DNA of 64,000 nt from assembly GCA_958298945.1 (NCBI GenBank), contig OY282609.1, positions 56,888,220 to 56,952,219 on the forward strand. The letters are read 5' to 3'. Shown one piece after another: positions 13,265-23,450 of this stretch (position 1 is its first letter; every line of letters starts with the position of its first letter). The notes beneath the pieces were generated by a model that ran no database searches, had not been told where the DNA came from, and saw only the letters and a program-made list of their open reading frames with translations. Source of the DNA: Atherix ibis (taxonomy: Eukaryota; Arthropoda; Insecta; Diptera; Athericidae). The position numbers were made by a program, and so were the translations under genes.

Positions 13265-13370
13265 AATTTCACTCTCACTAGTCTGTTCTGGTCTCAAATT
13301 AAAGTTCTAGGCTCCGAGCATTGCCTAGACCTTTAATTTAAGACCAGAGCAGACAAATGAGAGTGAAATT
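13265..13370. repeat. Inverted duplication, 48-base arms
   Basis: Arms 13265-13312 and 13323-13370 are imperfect reverse complements separated by 10 bases (tccgagcatt). They lie at the end of the first family S unit. This could extrude as a hairpin. Confidence 0.8.
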
Positions 13371-14272
13371 TGTTCTTTTTGAAGGAAATTTTGTTCCTTA
13401 AAAAAAAGGAAGCTTATCACCTTTCAATACCTTAATTTGGGACTAGGTCCAACTGGAAAGATGAAATTTTTTCTTCTCACAACCCAACAACCGCACTTGA
13501 TGACTGTACAGATTTTCTGTAACTTCAATTTGAGACTAGGTCAGCCTGGCGAGAAGTTTCAAATGTAAACAAACTTTGACATTAAATTGTCAACGTCAAA
13601 AAGGGAAAAATGTAATTTGTGAGTCCTACTAAATCGGTTCTCCATTTAGAAAATTATTAAATTAGAATATCACAAGAATAAAAATCCACTTGGTATCTGT
13701 GAAAAATGTTTTTGAACACAAAAGTGGCTTTACGCAGATCCAGATCTTCAATTTAGGACTAGATGACACTGGAAAATTGTTTTTTCCCCTATTGGGGCCA
13801 GACTGCTAATAAGAAAATTGTTTGTTCTGAGCCTCAAAGTACAAAATAAAGAAATTGGTGGACGTGGATAGTTTTTTTAATACAAAAAAGGCTCCGAGCA
13901 TTTCCTAGACCTTTAATTTGAGACCAGGACAGACTAGTGAGAGTAAAATTTGTTCCTTTGTAGGAAATTGTTTTCTTTCAAAAAGAAGGCTTAGAACCTT
14001 TCAATACCCTAACTTGAGACTAGGTTGAACTGAAAAGATGCAGTTTTTTCCTCTCAAAAGGAAACAACCGCACTCAACGACTGTACAGATTTTCGGTAAC
14101 AAAAAAATTTTCTGCAACTTCAATTTCAAATGTAAGCAAACCTGACAAGGTCAGACTAATGAGAAGTTTGAAATGTAAACAAACTTTGACATTTAATTTC
14201 CGGCTAGGTCAAATAGGGATAACGTAATTTGTGCGGCCTATTAAATTGGATTTCCATTTAGAAAATTTGACT

Positions 14273-14338
14273 ATTGTAGCTTAGAATCCACTTGGATTTT
14301 TTGTACAAAAAAAATCCAAGTGGATTCTAAGCTACAAT
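14273..14338. repeat. Perfect 30-bp palindromic hairpin
   Basis: Arms 14273-14302 and 14309-14338 are exact reverse complements with a 6-base gap (gtacaa). The arm includes the family S segment aatccacttgg, so one arm probably arose as an inverted copy of the other. Confidence 0.95.
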
Positions 14339-14410
14339 AAAAAAAATATGTTTTTGTACACAAAAGTGGATTTGACACAGGTCTAGACCTCCAATTTGAG
14401 ACTAAATCAA

Positions 14411-16615
14411 ATTGGCGAGATAAGATATTTTCGTCACTCAATTAGAAAATGAACAATACAGAAATTCGAAAGCATAACCAACCCCTAGGTGACCATGAAA
14501 AAGACAGTCACAGTTAAATATTAAAGCAACGCTATTCTTTTTTTCCATTGGCATAAAATGGTGGATATTTATTTTATTTAATAAAAATGACCTTTTGGCA
14601 TTAACAAAAACCATCCTTCGCAGAATAATTGTAAACAAATCGAATGACAATCATCATAGAGCTTTGCATAATGATAAACGCAAATAAATAGAAAGCCAAC
14701 AAGAGTAAAATCACACAGCATTGACGTATTATTATGTATAATGAAAAAGAATCCTTAGAAAAATTATAGATGATTATGCAAATATTCTGTTATGTACGGT
14801 TAGTGTTTCTGAAGAGATTATTTTACAAGAAAATGAAAAATTATGCCCACTTTGCTTCTTGGTAGTCTAGTTATAGTCGTAATCATGTCGTGTGCTAGTA
14901 CGTAATATTGTGAATAGAAATTGTATATAAACAAATTCTTTTGCAAATAATTCTAAAGAAGAAGAACAATTACTGAAATTATATATAAATACTAGAATAT
15001 TATTCCCTTGATGTCAACGTGTACTTATATTTGAAGCCTGTACTCTGTTCAAGTGTATTCTGGTTGCATGTAATTTCGGAAATGATAGTGCTCATCATGC
15101 AAAGTACGATTATTATTATTACAAATGTCGATGGTAACTCTATATGCATAACTACTAATAGTATGAGCATGCAGTGTTCGGTCAGGAATATTCTATAAGT
15201 TCACATTGACAAGAGGTGCCCAAGGAATGAGCAGAAGTTCTCATTAAGTGGATCATCTCATTTGGAATAAGTGGGGTCATCCAGTATATTCCGAATAATG
15301 ACGCTTCTCTATATTTGTCATACTTGTATGCCCTTTTCAAATATATTTCCGGTATTTTTGCGAATAAATATTTTGGTTAAGAGAACTTAATGGGTACTCT
15401 TGTATTGGAGTTTAAAAACAATAGATACATCGAAAGTGGAAAAAGTATTTTTTTGTTCAGTAATTCAAAAATGAACCAAAAATAAGAATAAAAAAAAGGT
15501 GAGGGGGGGGGGGGAGTTAGTTTAAGATAAAAGTACAATGAATTGAAATGGCATACATTTAAAATTCACTCCATTCACTTTGGTATTATTTGTTGTTCTA
15601 TGGCAGCATTTGCAAATCATAAGCATTCCGAAAAAAATACTCTCGAGCATATAAACATACATCCATGGACCACCACCAAAGCAGACGTGGTGTTTTCTGT
15701 GCCTACGCATATCCTCTTTCTCCAATAAACCCTACTAGACCACCTGCTGACTCTGTTGGTTTTTCGAAAGTTTCACAATTTTTGTGCTTTAAGTCATACC
15801 ATATAATCAAAATTAGAAATCTATCTCAACCTCTATTTTCCAACTAAGATAAACCACCCCCTCACCTCCCCGGTAATTTTTCATTCAATTTTCAATCAAA
15901 TTGATTTTTTGCAATTGCATACATTTTTAAGCCTAATTCCATCATTTTTATCCAAATCCAAATGTTTTGCTCTATAAAATTTCAACAAATTTACAAACAT
16001 ACGTGCAACTCTCGATCCATTAGGATACACTTGAAAAAGAGGCTTTTTTATCCTGTGCTTTTTGTGAATTTTTCCCTAATCTACATATCAGTGCATTTTC
16101 CATTTTATTGATGCGTTATTTTCGGTATGATTACTTTTTCTACATTGAAGTTTGTTTGTCTGATTACGAGTATGGAAAGCTTTTATTTTCGTTTTAGTAC
16201 AAATTTAATTATTATTTTTCATTTTCAAAACTTTTATCAACTATTAACAAAACTATTAGTTAAAAATACACAAATGAAAATCAACAAAGCATAAATTACA
16301 GATATTATTTGTTTTTTTTTTTGTAGAAATTTTAATTTAATTTTTTTTTCAATAAACGAAAGTTTTGCTTGGGAAAATATGTTTTCAATTGGAAAATATC
16401 TTATTTGATTGAAAATTCACCAATGTTAAATTCTGCTTTATTTTTTTCGCTTATTAAGAATGGAAATGATTGAAAATATTTGATAATATTAAATCGTAAA
16501 TGGGAAAATTGTAAAAAATATTTTTTTCCTCATTCTGCATTGGTTACTGAACAACCGAAATGTTGAGCGAGGCTCTTCATCGTCCTATGCTCATTGTTAT
16601 ACCAAATTTGCTGCA
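14411..16615. other. Unannotated intronic DNA
   Basis: Contains a run of 12 G at 15503-15514. Less A+T-rich patches lie near 15140-15260 and 15540-15850, the latter with open frames on both strands but no recognisable protein or splice pattern. No element ends were found. Confidence 0.5.
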
Positions 16616-16805
16616 TACGAGGTCTGTTCAAAAAGTGTCGCGAATTTTGAATATTCGATTTTCAATTTTTTGAGGCGTTATGTTGGTACTTATATCTCTC
16701 ACTTATACCAAGAAGTTCGGCCATTTTGAATGTTCAGTTAATTTTTGACAGCTGCTTTGCTTGCACGTGTTTTGGCTCGTCTTCGATTTTTGCCCATTTC
16801 AAAAA

Positions 16806-17704
16806 ACGGATCAAAGAATTTGTATCAAATTTTGTGTGAAAAACAAAATTAATTGCGCGGACGCATTCCGAATGTTGACGGTGGCATATGGTGAAGCTAC
16901 GTTGGACCGAAGAAACGTTTATCGTTGGTACAAAATGTTCTCAGAGGGCCGAGAAGATGTGAACGACGAAAAGCGTGCCGGATGCCCGAAGACGTCAACA
17001 ACAGACGAAAACATTGATAAAGTGAAGAAAATTATATTGGCCAATCATCGAATCACCCTTAGAGAAGTTGCTGAGGACTTAAACATGTCGATTGGGTTCG
17101 AACCTTCACTGTTGATGAAGTGAAGAAAATAATATTAGCCAATCATCGAATCACCCTTAGAGAAGTTGCTGAGGACTTAAACATATCGATTGGGTTTTTA
17201 TTTTACCATTCAGTTTTTACCAATGATTTGGGCGTGAGACGGGTTGCCGCGAAATTCGTACCAAAATTGCTCAATCGAACAAAAACAGCATCGCATTAAC
17301 ATTGCTAAGGAGCTGTTGGACTCTGTCCGCGACGACCCAAATATCCTCCAGAGGGTCATAACTGGTGACGAATCATGTGTTTATGGTTATGAGCTCAATG
17401 ATCCCAATGGAAGCTGCCGAACGAGCCAAGACCAAAAAAAGTTCACCAAGTTCGGTCGAATGTGAAGGTTTTGCTTACAGTTTTCTTCGATTGTAAGGGC
17501 GTGATGCATTATGAGTTCTTGCCACAGGATAGAACGGTCAATAAGGAATATTATCTGCAAGTTATGCGCCAGTTGCGTGAAGCAATCCGCCAGAAACGCC
17601 CGGATTTGTGGAAGAACAAAAATTGCCTTTTGCCATTTTTGGCCAAAAACAACACACTAATAATGCCTCAACCACCGTATTTCCCAAATCTAGCCCCCCT
17701 ATGA
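16806..17704 (+). pseudogene. Family A mariner transposase pseudogene
   Basis: This is a DDD-type mariner transposase in pieces. The family usually has about 345 residues. Readable pieces are the N-terminal domain (from QRICIKFCVKNK through RWYKMFSEG), the linker (TSTTDENID), the catalytic core start (DQKQHRINIAKELLDSVRD-type, here with an altered left edge), the strand block KVLLTVFFD, and the region before the third Asp (PPYFPNLAPL, where PDLAPCD is expected). The start is mutated to ACG. The internal duplication at 17022-17197 and several frameshifts prevent any product. Confidence 0.88.
17022..17197 (+). repeat. 98-base-period duplication inside the transposase gene
   Basis: The segment coding VKKIILANHRITLREVAEDL occurs at 17022-17097 and again at 17120-17195 with few differences. 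It is separated by a short piece (cgaaccttcactgttgatga) unlike the other copies of the element. Confidence 0.9.
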
Positions 17705-17939
17705 CTTTTTCTTATCCCGAAACTAAAGAGCCCCATGAAAGGACGACGCTAAGCTACGATTGAGGAGATAAAGACGGCATCAAAGGAGGAGCTGAACAAG
17801 ATCACAAAAAATGATTTTTTGAAGTGGGACAAAATAAATATTCATGAATAAATAAATAATTTTTGAAAAAACACAAAATTCACGATACTTTTTGAACAGA
17901 CCTCGTATATTGACATTGACCAAATAGCATAAAACATCT

Positions 17940-18290
17940 TTCTTCGTGCGTGGACGCAACTTTCTTAGCGATTTCTGTCTACTTATTGGCCAAACATAAG
18001 CACTCGATAACTATCCAAAAATTCTGGGCAAAACGATTTCCTCTTCGGTAATCAATCTCATCGTTCATGTGATTCATGTGGTTTTAAATTTACTATCCCT
18101 CATATCGTAAGTGAATTAGACTTAATCCGGATTCTCTTTTGATTAGAACTCCTTTCAAAACCTCTTTTCCCAAATCCTTTTTCTAATTTTATAAAATATT
18201 CGAATATGCTTCCAACTACTTTCATTATAGTCAACCCACGCAAAACATGAAGTTACCAAAAGGGCCTTATTTACAAACAAACAAAAAATT
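17940..18290 (+). mobile_element. LINE family R fragment, 3' region
   Basis: Resembles 24190-24650 and 38080-38575 over blocks such as cctcttcggtaatcaatct, actatccctcat and the tail aacatgaagttaccaaa...ggcc. These are the 3' end of a LINE whose upstream part in other copies encodes RNase H. No frame survives here. Confidence 0.6.
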
Positions 18291-18539
18291 TATCTATAAA
18301 ATAAATAGTAGAATTTCCAATAATAAAAATTTGAAGTTACAAAAAATCCTTTTTGAAGGATTATAGGCTAAACTTTCTTTTATAGGCTAAAAAAAATACC
18401 TATTTTGAAGGCGAAAAACTATGGCTTTAAAGGGCGAACAAATTCCCCTTTTTAGACTTTTACTAAGAAAAAAAAATTACGACTATCAAATGTCTAGATC
18501 CCAAAATTAACAAAAGCGCGTTCTGACTTTCTGGGCAGG

Positions 18540-18900
18540 ATCTTTCTCATCCACGCGTATTAAAAGTTCTTACCAGAATGAACATGATTTTATCCCCAAC
18601 CGGGCAGGTTTATTAGCGCTTCATGATCTCATAATTAAACATGTTGCAGATTTCTTTATCCTCTAATAGAAGGTAAAAGAATCTTTGTGAGATATAGTTG
18701 CTCTAACTGTTGGTAGAGAAACCATCTTCCAAGGATATGCAGTGATAGTGTTCAGGTTAATAACTACTATTCCTTACCTTGGTTGGAGACGGTGTGATCA
18801 ATTAACAGGCAATAGAGGAAAAGTAAAGAACATTTTCTCTGGTCTGCGGGTTTGCTAAGTCCGAATGCACTTCTTGTATTGATCATAGTTTGACTTTAAC
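18540..18900. repeat. Short dispersed repeat U, copy 1
   Basis: The block gttgctctaactgttggt...gcagtgatagtgttcaggtta...cttgg...ggtgtg resembles 50530-50660 and, in part, 45335-45400. I see no frame. It may be the 3' part of a retroelement, or a SINE. Confidence 0.45.
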
Positions 18901-19077
18901 GCACAAGTACACTGTTGTGAAGGAAAAATTGTCACTAGCCTTAATTTTCCGGGCATAATATTCCTCATTTATACTAGGAACTACACAGCAATGCGCTTCT
19001 TGAAGATGGTAAGAATTTGCAATGGTATTTAATAAGATACATAATCAGAATTGGCACGAACTTTGGTTTTATTGTAG

Positions 19078-19300
19078 TCACTTTCTAGTCAAACAACACT
19101 CAAGGATTATTTCGACCCTCGATCCCAGATAGGAGAACCATTTTACTCTTTCGAAGCTATAGTCTCCAATGTGTACTCGGCGATCTTGCCTACGACGCTG
19201 ACATTGCCACCATGTAGTTTTTTTTGGTTGAGCACAAGACTTTGCAGCCGTTACAAAATTGGTGAAGGCCTCTCGTAAAGCTTCCTCCAATTAATACCTA
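19078..19300 (-). pseudogene. Non-LTR reverse transcriptase fragment
   Basis: On the minus strand the frame contains VHIGDYSFERVKWFSYLGSR. This is the typical region just after the RT palm in CR1- or RTE-like LINEs (IGDYNFEVV..F.YLGS). The rest of the RT is missing or decayed on both sides. The family is otherwise absent from the window. Confidence 0.6.
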
Positions 19301-19625
19301 ATGTTGATATTGTTGGTGTATGGTAAGAGATGGGTACACCTTATTGCCTAAAAAGGATAGTTAACATTTGAGTCATGAATAACAGGCTAAGGAAAATGTA
19401 CAAGCACGTCTTCTCACCAGAGACTCTTATTGTTGTTGTATAGTATCGAAAGTAATTGGGCTTCATTTATTCTTTCTTACACTAGGACCAATCTAATTAA
19501 TTTTTCTGATATGTCGCTGATCCTATGCAAGGAGTTTTTTCATCGAATACCGCAGGAATTGGAGCTTATTTTTTTTGCGATTCTCCTGAAGTGAAGCCTA
19601 TCTGGTATGGGCCTAGATTTTTTTT

Positions 19626-20896
19626 TATAACTTAAAAATGCGGGATTTTTGGCTAACTTTGAGTGTTTATTTTGAAAAATTGTTACAATATATTTTATTC
19701 AAAGTATTATCCATCGGAAGCCACTACTTTTTCCCATCTTTCTGGCAACATATGGATTCCGCGCCAAAAAAACTGCTCCGGTTTTGAGGTCAAGAATGAA
19801 TCGAGCCAATTTTTGATGCCCTGTTCTGAAGTGAAGCGTATTCCGGTGAGGGCTTTTTGCATGGATCTAAACAAATGGTAGTCGGAAGGGGCAAGGTCTG
19901 GGCTATAAGGCGAGTGAGGCAAAACTTCCCAGCCACTGTTTTCTAAATAATTTTTAACCGGTCTTGCAACATGAGGCCGAGCGTTGTCATGATGGAAAAT
20001 TATGGCTTCGTGTCTGGTCGCATATTCCGGGCGTTTTTCGGCCAATGCTCGCTTCAAATGGATTAATTGTGTTCGGTAGAGGTCGTCTGTGATCGTCTGG
20101 CCCGATTTCAATAGATCATAATAGAGCACACCCTTCTGATCCCACCAAATACAGAGCATTACCTTGGCGCCATGGATATTTGGCTTTGGCGTTGATTTGG
20201 CTGGTTGGTCGGGCTTCACATACGATTTTTTGCGCTTTGGGTTGTCGTAATAAATCCATTTTTTGTCGCCAGTAATGATTCGATTCAAAAACGACTTCTT
20301 TTTCTGCCGTTCAAGCAGAATTTCGGACATGCAAAATCGCCTTTCAACGTCTCTCGGCTTCAATTCATATGGAACCCAATTTCCTTGCTTTTGGATGAAT
20401 CCTGCTGCTTTCAAACGTTTTGAAATGGCTGCTTGAGTAACTCCCAATGATTTTGCAATATCTTCTTGAGTTCGACAACAGTCTTCGTCGAGTAATGCCT
20501 CCAAATCTTCATCTACAAACTTTTTTGGCTGACCTGGTTGTTTTTTGTCTTCCGTGTCAAAATCACCACTTCTGAACCGCACAAACCATCTCTCGCACGT
20601 TGAAATCGATGGAACATATTCAGGATAAGCTTCCGTGAGCAATCGATGTGCTTCAGCTGCACTTTTTTTCAAATTGAAGAAGTAAATCAACACTTTCCGC
20701 AAATGGGACATTTTTGGTACGAAATTCGACATTTTTGAAGCAAAAAAAACTTTGTTGTTTACACTATTTCGTTCAATGACTAATCGAAAATGAATGACAG
20801 ATGTTTAACCTCCAAAATGCCATATGAGTTATTATTAACACAAACCATGTGTAAAAGTTATGCCATCTGTTGTCAATCCCGTATTTTTAAGTTATA
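19626..20896 (-). mobile_element. Mariner family D (mauritiana type), nearly intact
   Basis: The TIRs are tataacttaaaaatgcggga at the left and its near-exact inverse at the right, with TA at 19626-19627 and 20895-20896, giving about 1271 bp. A single uninterrupted transposase frame fills it on the minus strand. Compared with the broken copies of families A, B, C and E this looks like a recent arrival. It sits inside the proposed first intron of the secreted-protein gene, on the opposite strand. Confidence 0.93.
19707..20732 (-). CDS. Mariner transposase, intact frame
   Basis: Cut-and-paste DNA transposase of 341 residues; the mauritiana-type family usually has about 345. The N-terminus (about 1-110) holds two helix-turn-helix units for TIR binding. 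The WVPYEL linker is at 119-124 and the YSPDLAPSDYHLF block at 276-288. The three metal-binding aspartates are visible at 156 (TGDKKW), 249 (HHDN) and 284 (PSDY), with 34 residues between the last two, the DD34D signature. The start is the first ATG (MSNFVP), where the family starts. The C-terminus ends ASDG and then TAA, after which YFE and a second stop follow in frame, so a lysine codon has apparently become a stop and four residues are lost. It may be active or nearly so. Whether the loss of the tail matters cannot be told from sequence. Confidence 0.95.
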   Translation of the reverse strand: MSNFVPKMSHLRKVLIYFFNLKKSAAEAHRLLTEAYPEYVPSISTCERWFVRFRSGDFDTEDKKQPGQPKKFVDEDLEALLDEDCCRTQEDIAKSLGVTQAAISKRLKAAGFIQKQGNWVPYELKPRDVERRFCMSEILLERQKKKSFLNRIITGDKKWIYYDNPKRKKSYVKPDQPAKSTPKPNIHGAKVMLCIWWDQKGVLYYDLLKSGQTITDDLYRTQLIHLKRALAEKRPEYATRHEAIIFHHDNARPHVARPVKNYLENSGWEVLPHSPYSPDLAPSDYHLFRSMQKALTGIRFTSEQGIKNWLDSFLTSKPEQFFWRGIHMLPERWEKVVASDG

Positions 20897-22026
20897 CACC
20901 CAATAGTTTTCTAAGTAGACATTTTATACAAAAATATTTTTACAAATCCATTTCCTCTTCCAAATAAAATAAATAATTTCCCTCCTAATTTTTAACAAGC
21001 CTTTTACTTTTAAGCTCAAAAACTTATAAACTAATATTTGAACAAAATCAATAATTTTTTTTTTAAATAATTTTTCTAAATTATACTACGTGAAAATTCT
21101 TGAACCATAAAATATTGTTGGTTGGTTCCGTTTGCGTGGAAGTCCTTGTACTATTATCCATGACATTTGGTCCTAATGAGCCATACATAAAATTACACTG
21201 TAATAGAAGTATAGAAATTGTTAATTTCTTCAATATTTTTATGCTTCCTTTTACGAAACGATACGGTCTTGTGCGTGTACAAACTGAACACGACAAGAAA
21301 GAAATAATTTTGAAATATTTTGTAATAAAGGCTACCGCCACTTCCTAAGTACACATTCCTAAAAATAGAACGCTATTAAGATGCTATCTAACAATTGCAA
21401 ATGATATCATAACAGACCTCTAAAAAATCTATTCAAAATATGTTCTGTCCGCCATAATAAATTTCCAATAATTATCCACAAAATATTTTTGTTACTTTAT
21501 TTACAATAATGTACGAATCCACCTTGTATATAAGCGAATACTACTATATACTCTTTTTTTACTGGGTGGAAGTACATATACTTCATAATTTTAATTTATA
21601 GTAGAAATATTTAAAAGTTATTTTAAAAAAAAAAACATTTTTACCATAAATTTTACCACAGAGAATCTCAGTTTTTCAACAGGGAATAAATAATTTTTAC
21701 ACTTTAATTCGAATTTTCCAAATATAAAAATATAGTTTTTTTTTCAAGGATATTTTCACAAGTCAAGTGCAATCTACTAAATCACTGTAGGTACACAGAA
21801 AATTGTAGGTTCAGTCTTGTTCACCTGTTCTGTACCTGCAGGTCGTACATGTGAGAAATGATTTTTTTAATACTTTAAAATTTTGTTCTGTACTCGAGTG
21901 TGCAACAAATGCACACATGATACAAGTATGGGCAGAGAAAAGGAAAAAAAAACTATTGTTCTCTAAGGAAAAATGTATTATGTGCATTTGAGTTCTTTTC
22001 GTGAATGCAAACACTTTTCTTTGTAG
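20897..22026. other. Unannotated intronic DNA before exon 2
   Basis: No transposon ends were found. The stretch 21080-21350 is open on both strands and somewhat less A+T-rich, with no recognisable product. The last 30 bases are pyrimidine-rich and end in tttctttgtag, a good splice acceptor for exon 2. Confidence 0.5.
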
Positions 22027-22068
22027 GCATAGGCATATGCTTTGCTTACAAGGTCGAAAGTGCTTCAG
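22027..22068 (+). CDS. Exon 2 of the secreted-protein gene: signal-peptide end and cleavage region
   Basis: A 42-base exon lies between a strong acceptor (cttttctttgtag) and a consensus donor (ttcag|gtgagt at 22069). Both ends are phase 1. Joined to exon 1 it reads S-IGICFAYKVESAS-G, which completes the hydrophobic core and gives a plausible signal-peptidase site after CFA. The same frame continues open past the donor for 59 codons (separate entry). Joined instead to exon 3 at 57314, the split glycine codon is completed by GG. I do not know the protein family from this part. Confidence 0.6.
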
Positions 22069-22247
22069 GTGAGTTCATTTTGAAAGGCCGTGAACAATCA
22101 ACTTATTCGAATGCACACGTTCTTCCAACGGTGGATAATTTCTCTACCAACAGGAAAAGCGACCTTCTGTCGGTTGCAGCAAAAATTCTTTCTATACAAA
22201 GTCAACAATTGAACAACATAAAACTTAGTTTCATAAAAGATTCTTAA
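22069..22247 (+). CDS. In-frame extension of exon 2: possible alternative terminal exon
   Basis: If the donor at 22069 is not used, the exon 2 frame runs on to TAA at 22245-22247. It adds residues GEFILKGREQ... through ...QLNNIKLSFIKDS. The stretch is less A+T-rich than the flanks and looks coding: mixed polar residues and a possible amphipathic helix near SDLLSVAAKILSIQSQQL. With exon 1 it would make a secreted protein of about 90 residues. Alternatively it is intron that stays open by chance. No better donor is seen inside it, and no clear AATAAA follows closely. Confidence 0.35.
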
Positions 22248-22494
22248 GCTAATGCAGTGAAATTATTTCTTATATAAAAATTAGACTTTTTAATATGAAA
22301 AATGAGTTAAAAAAGAGGGTAACTTTCTCCTTACTCTTTTCCAACAGGCTTTTTGCTAGAAATACTGAGTTTAAAAAGTTCAATTTCACTTCTACTCCTT
22401 TTGAAAGGACTTAATTTAATTGTGAAACGGTATCCACAAAGTTCAGATGAATTCAAAAATTTAATTTATATTTATAACAGTACATACGAGGGTC
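22248..22494. other. Unannotated gap between exon 2 and mariner C
   Basis: A+T-rich, with no element ends and no recognisable coding frame. It would be 3' untranslated sequence if the terminal-exon reading of 22069-22247 is right. Confidence 0.4.
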
Positions 22495-23238
22495 GTTCAA
22501 TAAGTCCTTTAAAAAAATTGGAAAAAAACTGTTTTTTAAAAAAAATTTTTTTATTTTTCAACATAATCTCCTTTTAGCTCGATACACTTTTCCAACCGTT
22601 TTTCCAAAATTTTTATCCCGTCCAAAAAATAGGATTTCGGAAGTTCTGCAAAATACTCATCCTTTTGAGCAATGACGTCCTCGTTGGAAGTGAACCGTCG
22701 TCCGCCAAGCCATTTCTTCAGATTGGGGAAAAGAAAATAGTCACTTGGGGCCAAATCTGGTGAATAAGCGGGATGCTGCAACAATTCCATTCTCAATTCC
22801 ATAATTTTGGCCATGGAAACAGCGCAGGTGTGCACACGCGCATTGTCCTGATGCAAGAGGATTTTTTTCTTCTTCAGATGGGGCCGTTTCTCTTTGATTT
22901 CCTCGCTCAACCGTTGCAATAACGACGCGTAATACGCGCCTGTTATTGTTTTCCCTTTTTCCAAGTAGTCGCCCTGCGAATCCCAAAAGACCGTGGCCAT
23001 CACCTTGCCGGCCGATGGCACAGTTTTTGCCTTCTTCGGAGCCCGTTCACCCTTGAAAATCCACTGTGATGACTGTCTCTTCGTTTCTGGAGTGTAGTAG
23101 TGTATCCAGGTTTCATCCACAGTGACATATCGACTAAGGAATTCGGCAGAATTGCGATGAAAGAGTGCCAACATAGCCTCAGAGTCCACTACAGGATTGC
23201 GCTTGGATTTTCTAAGGACTTATTGAGCGACCCTCGTA
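22495..23238 (-). mobile_element. Mariner family C, internally deleted copy
   Basis: Both TIRs (acgagggtcgttcaataagt and its inverse) flank a 744-bp element at TA sites. On the minus strand the transposase starts only at the middle (VDSEAMLALFHRN), joined directly to the 5' terminal bases. About 500 bp coding for the DNA-binding N-terminus are deleted compared with 61500-62747. Confidence 0.93.
22551..23200 (-). pseudogene. Family C mariner transposase, catalytic part only
   Basis: This reads the catalytic domain: VTVDETWIHYY (first Asp), FKGERAPKKAK, MATVFWDSQG, LLHQDNARVHT (second Asp), and AYSPDLAPSDYFLF (third Asp, 34 residues after the second). It ends in ELKGDYVEK-stop. Four residues are lost after WDSQG, by a 12-base deletion compared with the 61.5 kb copy. 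The missing N-terminus means it cannot bind its ends, although the catalytic triad is kept. Confidence 0.9.
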
Positions 23239-23394
23239 CTAACATTAGTGAGGTAATCTCAATTGTCAACACCTGGAAACTGTGTATCTCATAGGTTTAG
23301 TTCTGAACGCAACCCTCTTCGTCCAATAGATTTCATAGAAAACTTCATTTTGAACATGGTAAAATTTTTATATAAAAGTAAGATACTTGGGCAT

Positions 23395-23450
23395 ACTGGC
23401 TAACCATCCAAGGGGATTGTGGGTTCGAATCCCACCGACGCATGGTCCTA
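23395..23450 (+). repeat. tRNA-like B box, possible SINE or tRNA relic
   Basis: The segment gtgggttcgaatcccac at 23419-23435 is a perfect 5-bp T-stem with a TTCGAAT loop, as in serine or leucine tRNAs. Upstream, tggctaacca could be an anticodon arm remnant, and aggggattg a long variable arm. The acceptor stem does not pair. It is more likely a SINE head or a dead tRNA than a working gene. Confidence 0.35.

Larger units (their letters stand above)
13140..14410. repeat. Decayed tandem repeat (family S), copy block 2
   Basis: A unit of about 580 bases is repeated. The acgcagatc...agatcttcaa segment is at 13153 and again at 13732, followed both times by tttttcccctattgggg. A third, diverged start is near 14370. 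Units share blocks with 2280-3345 and 62775-63050 in the other orientation. The array holds two inverted duplications, listed separately. Confidence 0.7.
16616..17907 (+). mobile_element. Mariner family A, full-length but dead copy
   Basis: Both TIRs are present next to TA (16616-16617 and 17906-17907), giving about 1292 bp. On the plus strand the transposase is readable as N-terminal helix-turn-helix region, then the VITGDES block with the first catalytic Asp (near 17365), FFDCKGVMHYEFLPQ, and the LAKNNTLIMPQPP block. It is broken: the expected start codon at 16806 is ACG, a 98-base tandem duplication begins at 17022, the HHDN block with the second Asp is deleted near 17630, and frameshifts follow. 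The element sits in the proposed first intron and ends about 1.7 kb from the family D element at 19626. Confidence 0.93.

Noticed and set aside
15522..15847. Overlapping open frames on both strands in a less A+T-rich patch
   Set aside because: No recognisable domain and no matching acceptor and donor in phase with the supported exons. Kept only as an unannotated region.
21081..21348. Frames of 82-86 codons on both strands
   Set aside because: Neither shows family motifs or splice signals consistent with exons 1 and 2. Openness on both strands suggests chance.
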